Source: an uncultured Parabacteroides sp.
GTDB lineage: Bacteria; Bacteroidota; Bacteroidia; Bacteroidales; Tannerellaceae
Direction of reading: 5' to 3'
NCBI RefSeq assembly: GCF_902493135.1
Contig: NZ_CABUOD010000043.1
Location: 1 to 41,926 of the forward strand
Length of the DNA: 41,926 bases
In this document: one piece after another, positions 1-6,779 of the stretch
Layout of the letters: each line of letters starts with the position of its first letter
Position numbering within the stretch: the stretch's first letter is position 1
Position numbers and translations under genes: made by a program
The notes under the pieces: generated by a model
What the model was told of the DNA's origin: nothing
What the model saw: the letters and a program-made list of their open reading frames with translations, nothing else
Databases searched by the model: none

Positions 1-265
1 ACTTATAATATAGACTTTTATTTTTTAAGCTGTGCTCTTTTATTAATTAAATACACAAAAAGTAACCATACAGCAAAAGTGAACAAGACCCATTTGAAAT
101 AAACGGGGTAGAAAATCAAATTTCATGCACTACTGTTTCGATTCGGACCAGCGGGTATTTGAGGGAACTATACAATAAGCCCGGAATGGTAAACCGGCCA
201 GTTTATCACAAATAACATCTATTCTGCAACTTTTCATAAAGCAGACATCTATATGTCATGATAAT
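1..265. other. Intergenic stretch upstream of hisH, no gene seen
   Basis: AT-rich sequence without an open frame of convincing length on either strand and without a recognisable RNA. Any gene to the left ends outside the window. The only functional signal near it is the hisH promoter starting at 270. Confidence 0.6.
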
Positions 266-269
266 TTGT

Positions 270-277
270 TAGTTTTG
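270..277 (+). promoter_or_regulatory. hisH promoter -7 box (TAGTTTTG)
   Basis: Matches the Bacteroidetes -7 consensus TAnnTTTG. It lies 27 bases before the ATG at 305. No clear TTTG -33 box is visible. Its position inside a possible longer reading frame (ATG at 266) argues that the upstream ATG is not used. Confidence 0.55.
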
Positions 278-304
278 CAGCTCAATATAAAAAAGGAAGC
301 AACA

Positions 305-895
305 ATGGATGTCGCCATTATCAAATACAATGCCGGAAATATTTATTCTGTGAGTTACGCACTGAAGAGATTAGGAGTCGAGGCAACGATCACAGCAGAT
401 CCGGAACTGTTATGTAAAGCGGACAAAGTAATCTTTCCGGGTGTCGGTGAAGCGCAGACCACCATGGAACACCTGAAAGAGCATAAACTGGATGCCCTTA
501 TCAAAGGATTGAAGCAACCGGTTTTAGGGATTTGCCTCGGCATGCAACTGATGTGTCGCCATTCGGAAGAAGGAGACGCGGATTGCCTGGGCATTTTCGA
601 TACGGAAGTAAAACGTTTCATCCCGCAACAACATGCGGATAAAGTCCCGCACATGGGATGGAACACGATTACGGATGTCAAAGGCGGACTGTTCGGCAAG
701 CAATTGGAGAACAAGTTTGTTTATTTCGTACATAGTTATTATGTACCCGTAAACGAATACACCGCCGCGACAACCGAATATATCCTTCCGTTCAGCGCTT
801 CCCTGCATAAAGGCAATTTCTATGCGACACAGTTCCACCCGGAAAAAAGCGGTTCGATCGGCGAGGTCATATTAAGTAACTTTTTAAAACTGTAA
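305..895 (+). CDS. hisH: Imidazole glycerol phosphate synthase, glutamine amidotransferase subunit HisH
   Basis: HisH hydrolyses glutamine and channels ammonia to HisF, which makes imidazole glycerol phosphate and AICAR in histidine biosynthesis. The 196-residue protein is a class I glutamine amidotransferase. The nucleophile is Cys77 in GICLGMQ, and the His178/Glu180 pair sits in FHPEKSG near the C-terminus. Length is normal for the family. The frame is open up to an ATG at 266, but that codon precedes a -7 promoter box (270-277). The ATG at 305 follows an A/G-rich stretch (AAAAAAGGAAG) and begins the usual MxVAIIKYNAGN start, so I chose it. hisA follows after 6 bases, so the two are surely co-transcribed. 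Its partner hisF is two genes downstream. Confidence 0.95.
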   Translation: MDVAIIKYNAGNIYSVSYALKRLGVEATITADPELLCKADKVIFPGVGEAQTTMEHLKEHKLDALIKGLKQPVLGICLGMQLMCRHSEEGDADCLGIFDTEVKRFIPQQHADKVPHMGWNTITDVKGGLFGKQLENKFVYFVHSYYVPVNEYTAATTEYILPFSASLHKGNFYATQFHPEKSGSIGEVILSNFLKL

Positions 896-901
896 GGTGA
901 T

Positions 902-1621
902 ATGATAGAGTTGATTCCGGCAATAGATATGATCGACGGGAAATGCGTGCGACTCACCCAGGGCGATTACGACACCAAGAAAGTGTATAACGAAGACCCC
1001 CTGGAAGTAGCCAAGATGTTTGAAGATCACGGCATCCGCCGCCTGCATGTGGTGGACTTGGACGGAGCACGTCAAGGACGGATCATCAACTACCGCACGT
1101 TGGAGCGGCTGGCGACACGCACGTCATTGATCATCGATTTCGGAGGCGGGCTGAAACAGGAAGGAGATCTGGAAATCGCTTTCGAAAGCGGTGCGCAGAT
1201 GGTTACGGGCGGAAGCATCGCCGTGAAGAACCCGGAGGCGTTCACCTCCTGGATCACCAGGTTCGGTCCGGAGAAAATCATCCTCGGAGCAGATGCCAAA
1301 GATAAAAAGATCGCGATAAGCGGATGGGAAGAGACGACAGACAAAGAGCTGATCCCTTTCGTCCGGAATTATCACGACAAAGGAATCACGAAGACAATCT
1401 GCACGGACATCAGTCGCGACGGCATGCTGCAAGGGCCTGCCATCGGATTATATAAGGAGATACAGGAACAAATACCTCTGCTTTACCTGATAGCCAGCGG
1501 AGGTGTCAGTTCCATACAAGATATTGAAAAACTGGCTGAAGCGGGTATTCCGGCTGTCATCTTCGGTAAAGCGATTTACGAAGGGAAGATACAGTTGAAA
1601 GATTTGATCCGCTTCACCTGA
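902..1621 (+). CDS. hisA: ProFAR isomerase HisA
   Basis: HisA converts the aminoaldose ProFAR to the aminoketose PRFAR, the substrate of HisF/HisH, in the cytoplasm. The 239-residue protein is a (beta/alpha)8 barrel with two half-barrel phosphate-binding repeats. Visible family marks are IPAIDMIDGKCVRLTQGD with Asp9, GADAKD with Asp131, TDISRDGM, and the phosphate-binding ASGGVSS and VIFGKAIYEGK near the C-terminus. It is full length. It sits between hisH and hisF with gaps of 6 and 19 bases, as expected for a his operon. The related HisF also has this fold, but the IPAIDMIDG start and GKAIYEG end are HisA-like. Confidence 0.95.
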   Translation: MIELIPAIDMIDGKCVRLTQGDYDTKKVYNEDPLEVAKMFEDHGIRRLHVVDLDGARQGRIINYRTLERLATRTSLIIDFGGGLKQEGDLEIAFESGAQMVTGGSIAVKNPEAFTSWITRFGPEKIILGADAKDKKIAISGWEETTDKELIPFVRNYHDKGITKTICTDISRDGMLQGPAIGLYKEIQEQIPLLYLIASGGVSSIQDIEKLAEAGIPAVIFGKAIYEGKIQLKDLIRFT

Positions 1622-1640
1622 TAAAAAACAATGATGATAT

Positions 1641-2396
1641 ATGCTTGCCAAGAGAATAGTACCCTGTTTGGACATAAAAGATGGAAAAACCGTTAAGGGA
1701 ATCAATTTCGTAAACTTCCGCGATGCCGGCGATCCGGTCGAACTGGGCGCACAATACAGCCGGGAGGGAGCAGACGAATTGGTATATCTGGATATAACCG
1801 CTTCGCACGAAGGACGTAAGACATTTACGGAACTGGTCAAAAAGGTCGCGGCCAATATCAGCATTCCTTTCACGGTCGGCGGCGGCATCAACGAGCTGCA
1901 AGATGTGGACCGCCTGCTGAGCGCCGGGGCCGATAAGGTTTCCATCAACTCGGCAGCCCTGCGCAATCCGAAACTGATCGAAGAGATTGCCAAGAACTTC
2001 GGCAGCCAGGTATGTGTGGTCGCCATCGATGCCAATTTCGAAACGGGCGACTGGATATGCTACTTGAACGGCGGACGTATTCCGACGGAAAAACGTCTCT
2101 TCCAGTGGGCGGCAGAAGCTGAAAGCCTGGGAGCCGGAGAAATCCTGTTTACCAGCATGACACACGACGGCGTGAAAGACGGCTACGCCAACGAAGCGTT
2201 GGCTACGCTGGCCGACAACCTCCACATTCCGGTCATCGCTTCGGGGGGAGCCGGGAAAATGGAGCACTTCCGCGACACTTTTGCTCTCGGAAAAGCAGAC
2301 GCAGCTCTGGCGGCAAGCGTGTTCCATTTCGGGGAAATCGGCATAGGAGCTTTGAAACAGTATCTCCACGAAGAAGGAATCAACGTCCGCCTCTGA
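1641..2396 (+). CDS. hisF: Imidazole glycerol phosphate synthase cyclase subunit HisF
   Basis: HisF uses ammonia from HisH to cleave and cyclise PRFAR to imidazole glycerol phosphate and AICAR. The 251-residue (beta/alpha)8 barrel has the two catalytic aspartates of the family: Asp11 in IVPCLDIKDG and Asp130 in VVAIDAN. Other family marks are FTVGGGI, DKVSINSAA, TSMTHDGVKDGY and PVIASGGAG. The ATG at 1641 gives the standard MLAKRIVPCLDIKDG N-terminus. It is the enzymatic partner of HisH two genes upstream. A 177-base gap containing a 22-bp repeat array separates it from hisIE, which is unusual within an otherwise tight operon. Confidence 0.96.
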   Translation: MLAKRIVPCLDIKDGKTVKGINFVNFRDAGDPVELGAQYSREGADELVYLDITASHEGRKTFTELVKKVAANISIPFTVGGGINELQDVDRLLSAGADKVSINSAALRNPKLIEEIAKNFGSQVCVVAIDANFETGDWICYLNGGRIPTEKRLFQWAAEAESLGAGEILFTSMTHDGVKDGYANEALATLADNLHIPVIASGGAGKMEHFRDTFALGKADAALAASVFHFGEIGIGALKQYLHEEGINVRL

Positions 2397-2430
2397 TGCC
2401 CACGGCAGAGAGCTACCGTTTCCTTTAAAA

Positions 2431-2502
2431 GAAACTTTTGTTTCATGCAGGTGAAACTTCCGTTCCATGCAAGTGAAACTTTTGTTTCATGCCTATGAAA
2501 CC
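2431..2502. repeat. 22-bp tandem repeat array, 3 units plus 6 bases, between hisF and hisIE
   Basis: Units start at 2431, 2453 and 2475, followed by a partial GAAACC at 2497. Each unit begins GAAACTTYYGTTYCATGC and then has four more variable bases. Units 1 and 3 contain the dyad GAAAC-TTTT-GTTTC. The junction of unit 3 and the partial unit forms GTTTCAT-GCCT-ATGAAAC. A 22-base period is not a multiple of three, so a coding role is unlikely. In RNA the array could form a chain of short hairpins inside the his transcript. There is no unique spacer, so it is not CRISPR. Confidence 0.85.
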
Positions 2503-2573
2503 GGAAACAGATACCGAAGGACCAAGAGACGCATACGGATGAATTAAGAACAATATAATAGTCAGATAAAAAA

Positions 2574-3170
2574 ATGAAATTAGATTTTGAAAAAATGGGC
2601 GGCCTGATTCCCGCCATCGTTCAGGACTACAACACAAACAAGGTATTGATGTTGGGCTTCATGAACGAAGAAGCTTACGAAGAGACAAAAGCAACCGGTA
2701 AAGTGACCTTCTTCAGCCGTACAAAAAACCGTATCTGGATGAAAGGCGAAACCAGCGGAAACACCCTGCAGGTCATCACCATCGCCGCCGATTGCGACAA
2801 CGACACACTGCTGATCAAGGCTATTCCCGCCGGTCCCGTATGCCATACCGGCGCCGACACTTGTTTCGGCGAAAAGAATGTGGAAGACATCATGTTCCTC
2901 AAATATTTGCAGAACTTCATCGAACAGCGCCGCCAGGAAATGCCGGAAGGTTCCTACACCACCACCCTGTTCCAGAAAGGCATCAACCGCATGGCACAGA
3001 AGGTGGGCGAAGAAGCCGTCGAAACAGTTATCGAAGCTACCAACGGGACAGACGAACGCCTCGTTTACGAAGCAGCCGACATGATCTACCACCTGATCGT
3101 ATTATTGACAAGCAAAGGACTTCGCATCGAAGACCTCGCACGCGAATTAAAAAGCAGACATAAAGGATAA
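2574..3170 (+). CDS. hisI: Bifunctional phosphoribosyl-AMP cyclohydrolase / phosphoribosyl-ATP pyrophosphatase HisIE
   Basis: This enzyme carries out steps 2 and 3 of histidine biosynthesis: PR-ATP is hydrolysed to PR-AMP, and its purine ring is then opened. The 198-residue protein is a fusion. Residues about 1-105 are the HisI cyclohydrolase with its metal-binding residues (DCDNDTLL, then CHTGADTCFG with conserved cysteines). Residues about 108-198 are the helical HisE domain with the MAQKVGEEAVETVIEA and EAADMIYHLIVLL motifs. The fused form is common in Bacteroidetes and enterobacteria. The ATG at 2574 follows an A-rich tract. An ABC ATPase gene begins 5 bases after the stop. Confidence 0.96.
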   Translation: MKLDFEKMGGLIPAIVQDYNTNKVLMLGFMNEEAYEETKATGKVTFFSRTKNRIWMKGETSGNTLQVITIAADCDNDTLLIKAIPAGPVCHTGADTCFGEKNVEDIMFLKYLQNFIEQRRQEMPEGSYTTTLFQKGINRMAQKVGEEAVETVIEATNGTDERLVYEAADMIYHLIVLLTSKGLRIEDLARELKSRHKG

Positions 3171-3175
3171 CAACA

Positions 3176-3853
3176 ATGGAAAAGATACCCCTGCTTGAAC
3201 TGGATAAAGTGGAAATCTGCCGTGAGGAGAACGTCATCCTTCACGAAGCCTCCCTTACGCTCTACAGCGAAGAGTTTGTGTATGTGATCGGAAAAGTCGG
3301 CTCCGGCAAGAGCAGCCTGTTGAAATCCTTGTATTGCGAAATACCCATCAAGAAAGGGGATGCCAGGTTCTTAGATTATGACCTCTGCAATATGAAACGG
3401 AAAGACATCCCCTACCTGCGCAGGGACATGGGTATTGTCTTTCAGGATTTCCAGCTTCTGACCGATCGCTCGGTACACAAAAATCTCGAATTCGTCCTGA
3501 AAGCGACCGGATGGAAAAACAAAAGCGAGATAAACGAACGCATCGACGACGTGCTGTTCCAAGTCGGAATGCAGGATAAAGGCTATAAGATGCCGCACGA
3601 GCTTTCGGGCGGCGAACAGCAGCGCATCGTCATTGCCCGCGCCCTGTTGAACGACCCGGTATTGATCCTCGCAGACGAACCGACCGGCAACCTGGATCCG
3701 GAGACAAGCGGACAAATCGTACAGCTCCTGCACGACATTTGCCGCAAAGGGACGGCTGTCATCATGACGACCCACAACTACACGCTGGTACATAATTATC
3801 CCGCGCGTATAGTAAAATGTGAGAATGCCTGCCTAAGTGATGTTGGAGAATAA
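3176..3853 (+). CDS. FtsE-like ABC transporter ATP-binding protein
   Basis: A cytoplasmic ABC ATPase of 225 residues. The Walker A motif is GKVGSGKS (residues 39-46), the Q-loop is in VFQDFQLLTDRSV, the signature is LSGGEQQR, and Walker B plus D-loop read VLILADEPTGNLDPET; the H-loop is TTHNY. Best resemblance is to FtsE, which pairs with FtsX to control peptidoglycan hydrolases at division, and to LolD/MacB-type ATPases. No FtsX-like permease is adjacent; the only FtsX-family permease in the window is at 12480-13724 on the other strand. It starts 5 bases after hisIE and is probably read through from the his operon. The function assignment is by family resemblance only. Confidence 0.8.
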   Translation: MEKIPLLELDKVEICREENVILHEASLTLYSEEFVYVIGKVGSGKSSLLKSLYCEIPIKKGDARFLDYDLCNMKRKDIPYLRRDMGIVFQDFQLLTDRSVHKNLEFVLKATGWKNKSEINERIDDVLFQVGMQDKGYKMPHELSGGEQQRIVIARALLNDPVLILADEPTGNLDPETSGQIVQLLHDICRKGTAVIMTTHNYTLVHNYPARIVKCENACLSDVGE

Positions 3854-3862
3854 TTTTTTATG

Positions 3863-3870
3863 TAACTTTG
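3863..3870 (+). promoter_or_regulatory. lysC promoter -7 box (TAACTTTG)
   Basis: Matches TAnnTTTG. A TTG at 3843-3845 lies 17 bases upstream, a little close for the usual -33 spacing. The leader to the lysC ATG is only about 40 bases, too short for a lysine riboswitch. Confidence 0.6.
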
Positions 3871-3917
3871 CACACGCATTTAAAGCGAAGAAGAACAAAT
3901 TAATATAGTAAAAGAAA

Positions 3918-5231
3918 ATGAAAGTTTTAAAGTTTGGCGGTACTTCTGTGGGATCTGCACAGAGAATGAAAGGTGTAGCAAAACTGATTACGGGAGAACG
4001 TAACATTGTAGTCTTGTCTGCCATGTCCGGTACGACCAATTCATTGGTTGAAATCTCGGATTACTTGTACAAGAAAAACCCTGACGGAGCAAACGAGGTC
4101 ATCAATAAACTGGCGCAGAAATATTACGGCCATATTGAAGAACTCTACAGCACAGACGAATACAAACAGAAAGCCAAAGAACTGATAAAACATCATTTCG
4201 ATCATATCCGCACGTTCACGAAGGATCTTTTCACGCTGTTCGAAGAAAAGGTTGTCCTGGCACAGGGCGAACTGATCTCTACCGGCATGATGAACCTCTA
4301 TCTGAACGAATGCGGCGTAAACTCCGTTCTGATCCCGGCACTGGATTATATGCGCACGGACAAGAACGCAGAACCGGATCCCGTGTATATTAAGGAAAAG
4401 CTTGTCAAGTTGCTGGACGAACACAAGGATGCAGACCTTTTCATCACACAAGGTTACATCTGCCGCAATGCCTACGGCGAGATCGACAACCTGCAACGTG
4501 GCGGCAGCGACTACAGCGCATCCCTGATCGGTGCGGCTATCGGCGCCGAAGAAATCCAGATCTGGACAGACATCGACGGTATGCACAACAACGATCCGCG
4601 CATCGTTGAAAAGACATCGCCGGTCCGCCACCTGCACTTTGAAGAAGCAGCCGAACTGGCTTACTTCGGGGCCAAGATCCTCCACCCGACCTGCATCCTG
4701 CCGGCCAAGCTGAACAATATCCCAGTCCGTTTGTTGAACACGATGCAGCCGGAAGCTCCGGGCACCATGATCTCCAACATGACGGAAAAAGGAAAGATCA
4801 AAGCTGTCGCCGCAAAAGACAATATCACTTCCATCAAGATCAAGAGCGGCCGTATGCTGTTGGCTACCGGCTTCCTGCGCAAAGTGTTCGAAATATTCGA
4901 AAACTACCAGACTCCGATCGACATGGTAACGACTTCCGAAGTAGGCGTTTCCGTTACGATCGACAACCGCAAGCATTTGGAAGAGATCGTCGACGACCTG
5001 AAAAAATACGGAACGGTTACGGTGGACGAAGATATGGTCATCGTTTGCGTTGTCGGCGACTTGGAATGGGACAACGTCGGTTTCGAAGCCCGCATCGTCC
5101 AGGCGATGAAGGACGTGCCGGTACGAATGATCTCGTACGGGGGCAGCAACTACAACGTCTCGCTGCTTGTGAAAGCCTCCGACAAGACAAGGGCGCTGCA
5201 AGCGTTAAGCGATCACTTATTCAACAACTAA
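3918..5231 (+). CDS. lysC: Aspartate kinase (monofunctional, LysC type)
   Basis: Aspartate kinase phosphorylates L-aspartate, the first step toward lysine, diaminopimelate, threonine and methionine. The 437-residue protein begins with the kinase motif KFGGTSVGSAQRM. It continues with QGELIST, RGGSDYSASLIGAAIGA and WTDIDGMHNNDPRIV, the substrate- and nucleotide-binding segments. Residues from about 300 onward form the C-terminal ACT regulatory region (TSIKIKSGRMLLATGFLRKVFEIFE and VCVVGDLEWDNVGFEARIVQAM). There is no fused homoserine dehydrogenase. The next gene is lysA, so the pair points to diaminopimelate/lysine supply. A likely feedback effector is lysine, but this cannot be read directly from the sequence. 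Confidence 0.93.
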   Translation: MKVLKFGGTSVGSAQRMKGVAKLITGERNIVVLSAMSGTTNSLVEISDYLYKKNPDGANEVINKLAQKYYGHIEELYSTDEYKQKAKELIKHHFDHIRTFTKDLFTLFEEKVVLAQGELISTGMMNLYLNECGVNSVLIPALDYMRTDKNAEPDPVYIKEKLVKLLDEHKDADLFITQGYICRNAYGEIDNLQRGGSDYSASLIGAAIGAEEIQIWTDIDGMHNNDPRIVEKTSPVRHLHFEEAAELAYFGAKILHPTCILPAKLNNIPVRLLNTMQPEAPGTMISNMTEKGKIKAVAAKDNITSIKIKSGRMLLATGFLRKVFEIFENYQTPIDMVTTSEVGVSVTIDNRKHLEEIVDDLKKYGTVTVDEDMVIVCVVGDLEWDNVGFEARIVQAMKDVPVRMISYGGSNYNVSLLVKASDKTRALQALSDHLFNN

Positions 5232-5254
5232 CAGTAATTCCATAAAAAATTTCA

Positions 5255-5323
5255 GGCACGGATTACACGGATTACGCAGTTTGAGCAAACTCAGAAAACA
5301 GTGAAATCCGTGTAATCCGTGCC
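5255..5323. repeat. CACGGATTA-type inverted repeat between lysC and lysA
   Basis: Two perfect 19-base arms, GGCACGGATTACACGGATT at 5255-5273 and its complement at 5305-5323, enclose a 31-base loop with a small inner dyad (GTTT-GAGC-AAAC). Each arm is itself a near-direct repeat of CACGGATTA. The right arm is followed by AATTTTA, so it could act as a weak terminator for lysC. The related element at 6583-6646 shows it belongs to a dispersed family. Confidence 0.85.
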
Positions 5324-5347
5324 AATTTTATATACTAATTATCATAT

Positions 5348-6505
5348 ATGCTCAAAGGAACATTTCCAACAGACAAATTCAAGGCGCTGACAACGCCTTT
5401 CTATTATTATAACATCGAGCTGCTGAAGGAAACGCTCGATATGGTAAAAACGGAAGCCGGAAAGTATGGCTATCATGTCCACTATGCAATCAAGGCGAAC
5501 GCCAATCCCCGTATCTTGTCAGTCATTGCAGAATACGGCTTGGGAGCCGACTGTGTGAGCGGCGGTGAGATACAAGCGGCACTCGATGCCGGTTTCCCTG
5601 CCGGCAAAATCGTTTACGCCGGTGTAGGCAAAGCGGACTGGGAGATCAATTTAGGACTGGACAACGATATCTTCTGCTTCAACGTAGAATCGGCAGCCGA
5701 ACTGGAAATCCTGGACGAACTGGCTGCCGCCAAGAACAAAGTGGCCTCGATCGCCCTCCGCATCAACCCGGAAGTAGACGCGCATACACATGCCAAGATC
5801 ACGACCGGCATGAAAGAGAACAAATTCGGCATCAACCTGAGCCAGCTCGGACAGGTGTTAGACTTGGTCAGCCGTCTCGAACATGTCAAACTGATCGGCA
5901 TCCATTGCCATATCGGTTCACAGATTACAGATATGGCCGCTTTCCGTGGCCTGGTAATCCGTGTCAATGAAATTCAGGAAGAATTGGAAGCGCGTGGACT
6001 GGAAGTCGAGAATCTGAACTTCGGCGGCGGCCTCGGCATCGATTATTATCACCCGAACCATTTGCCGATCCCTGCTTTCGACAACTATTTTGCCGTATTC
6101 AACAAACTGTTGCAATTCCGCCCCGGCCAGCAGGTTCATTTCGAGCCGGGACGTTCCATCGTCGCACAATGCGGTTCGCTGATCTCCAAAGTGCTGTATG
6201 TAAAAGTCGGCGAGACGAAGAAATTCTGCATCCTGGACGCCGGTTTCACCGAACTGATCCGCCCGGCCATGTACGACGCATACCACCGCATGGAGAATAT
6301 CACCAGCAACGAAGAAGTTGAAGTTTATGACGTTGTCGGTCCGATCTGCGAATCGTCCGACGTCTTCGGCAAAGACGTCGAACTGAATCGCGCCCATCGC
6401 GGCGACCTGATCGCCCTCCGCTCCGCCGGTGCTTACGGCGAAGTGATGGCCTCGCAATATAACTGCCGGAAACTGCCGGCGGCTTATTATTCGGACAGGT
6501 TGTAA
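5348..6505 (+). CDS. lysA: Diaminopimelate decarboxylase
   Basis: LysA is a PLP enzyme that decarboxylates meso-diaminopimelate to L-lysine, the last step of the pathway. The 385-residue protein has the fold-type III alanine-racemase-like barrel and a C-terminal beta domain. Lys49 in HYAIKANANP should carry PLP. HCHIGSQI, FGGGLGIDY and EPGRSIVAQ are the PLP-phosphate and substrate motifs. GPICESSDVFGKD supplies the active-site cysteine from the partner subunit, and AGAYG follows. Length is slightly short but complete for the family. It lies 116 bases after lysC, with an inverted repeat between them. Ornithine or carboxynorspermidine decarboxylases are related, but CESSDVFGKD is LysA-like. Confidence 0.94.
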   Translation: MLKGTFPTDKFKALTTPFYYYNIELLKETLDMVKTEAGKYGYHVHYAIKANANPRILSVIAEYGLGADCVSGGEIQAALDAGFPAGKIVYAGVGKADWEINLGLDNDIFCFNVESAAELEILDELAAAKNKVASIALRINPEVDAHTHAKITTGMKENKFGINLSQLGQVLDLVSRLEHVKLIGIHCHIGSQITDMAAFRGLVIRVNEIQEELEARGLEVENLNFGGGLGIDYYHPNHLPIPAFDNYFAVFNKLLQFRPGQQVHFEPGRSIVAQCGSLISKVLYVKVGETKKFCILDAGFTELIRPAMYDAYHRMENITSNEEVEVYDVVGPICESSDVFGKDVELNRAHRGDLIALRSAGAYGEVMASQYNCRKLPAAYYSDRL

Positions 6506-6529
6506 AAGGCTGAAAACCGAATGTATATG

Positions 6530-6689
6530 TAAAAGAGGGTGTGTCAAAAAGAAAATCCTGCTTACAATAGACACAATTTAGACACGGATTACGCGGATTA
6601 CACGGAAAGATAATAAATTTATCCGTGTAAATCCGTGAAATCCGTGCCTTAAAGATCGTAATAAAGGAGTTTTGACACACCGCCTTTTA
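6530..6689. repeat. 160-bp nested inverted-repeat element downstream of lysA
   Basis: The outer arms are 20 bases each (6530-6549 and 6670-6689) and match at 18 of 20 positions; their core is GGTGTGTCAAAA. Inside them lies an imperfect CACGGATTA dyad (6583-6606 with 6622-6646). The whole segment is non-coding and could fold into one long hairpin. Its layout is MITE-like, but no target-site duplication is evident. It could also serve as a terminator for lysA, since the right arm is followed by a T-rich stretch. Confidence 0.75.
6583..6646. repeat. Second CACGGATTA-type inverted repeat
   Basis: The left arm (6583-6606) carries two CACGGATTA-like copies and the start of a third (CACGGA). The right arm (6622-6646) carries the complementary TCCGTG copies. 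It belongs to the same family as the element at 5255-5323, but its arms are imperfect and its loop is short and AT-rich. Confidence 0.75.
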
Positions 6690-6727
6690 TTTTTTACACA
6701 ATATTAGGATCTTTCTATTTAAAACCT

Positions 6728-6735
6728 TATGTTTG
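6728..6735 (+). promoter_or_regulatory. -7 box (TATGTTTG) upstream of the C10 peptidase
   Basis: Matches TAnnTTTG and lies 44 bases before the ATG at 6780. No clear -33 TTTG is seen. Confidence 0.45.
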
Positions 6736-6779
6736 TATTCATTATTTTTTCCTAAGTTTAGTACTATAAATTACTGCGT

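Noticed and set aside
266..304. Longer HisH beginning at ATG 266
   Set aside because: The extension overlaps the TAGTTTTG promoter box and adds residues not typical of HisH.
2431..2502. CRISPR array or coding repeat
   Set aside because: No spacers are present. The period of 22 is not a multiple of three, and stop codons occur across frames.
3870..3918. Lysine riboswitch before lysC
   Set aside because: The leader after the promoter is about 40 bases, far too short, and no conserved lysine-riboswitch core is visible.
4041..5201. A 386-codon open frame antisense to lysC, and similar long antisense frames over hisF (1614-2468), the MFS gene (17454-18380) and glutamine synthetase (29213-30016)
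   Set aside because: They lie opposite clear, conserved genes, have odd composition (rich in Val, Phe, His, Gln or Arg) and no recognisable motif. They arise from codon bias of the true strand.
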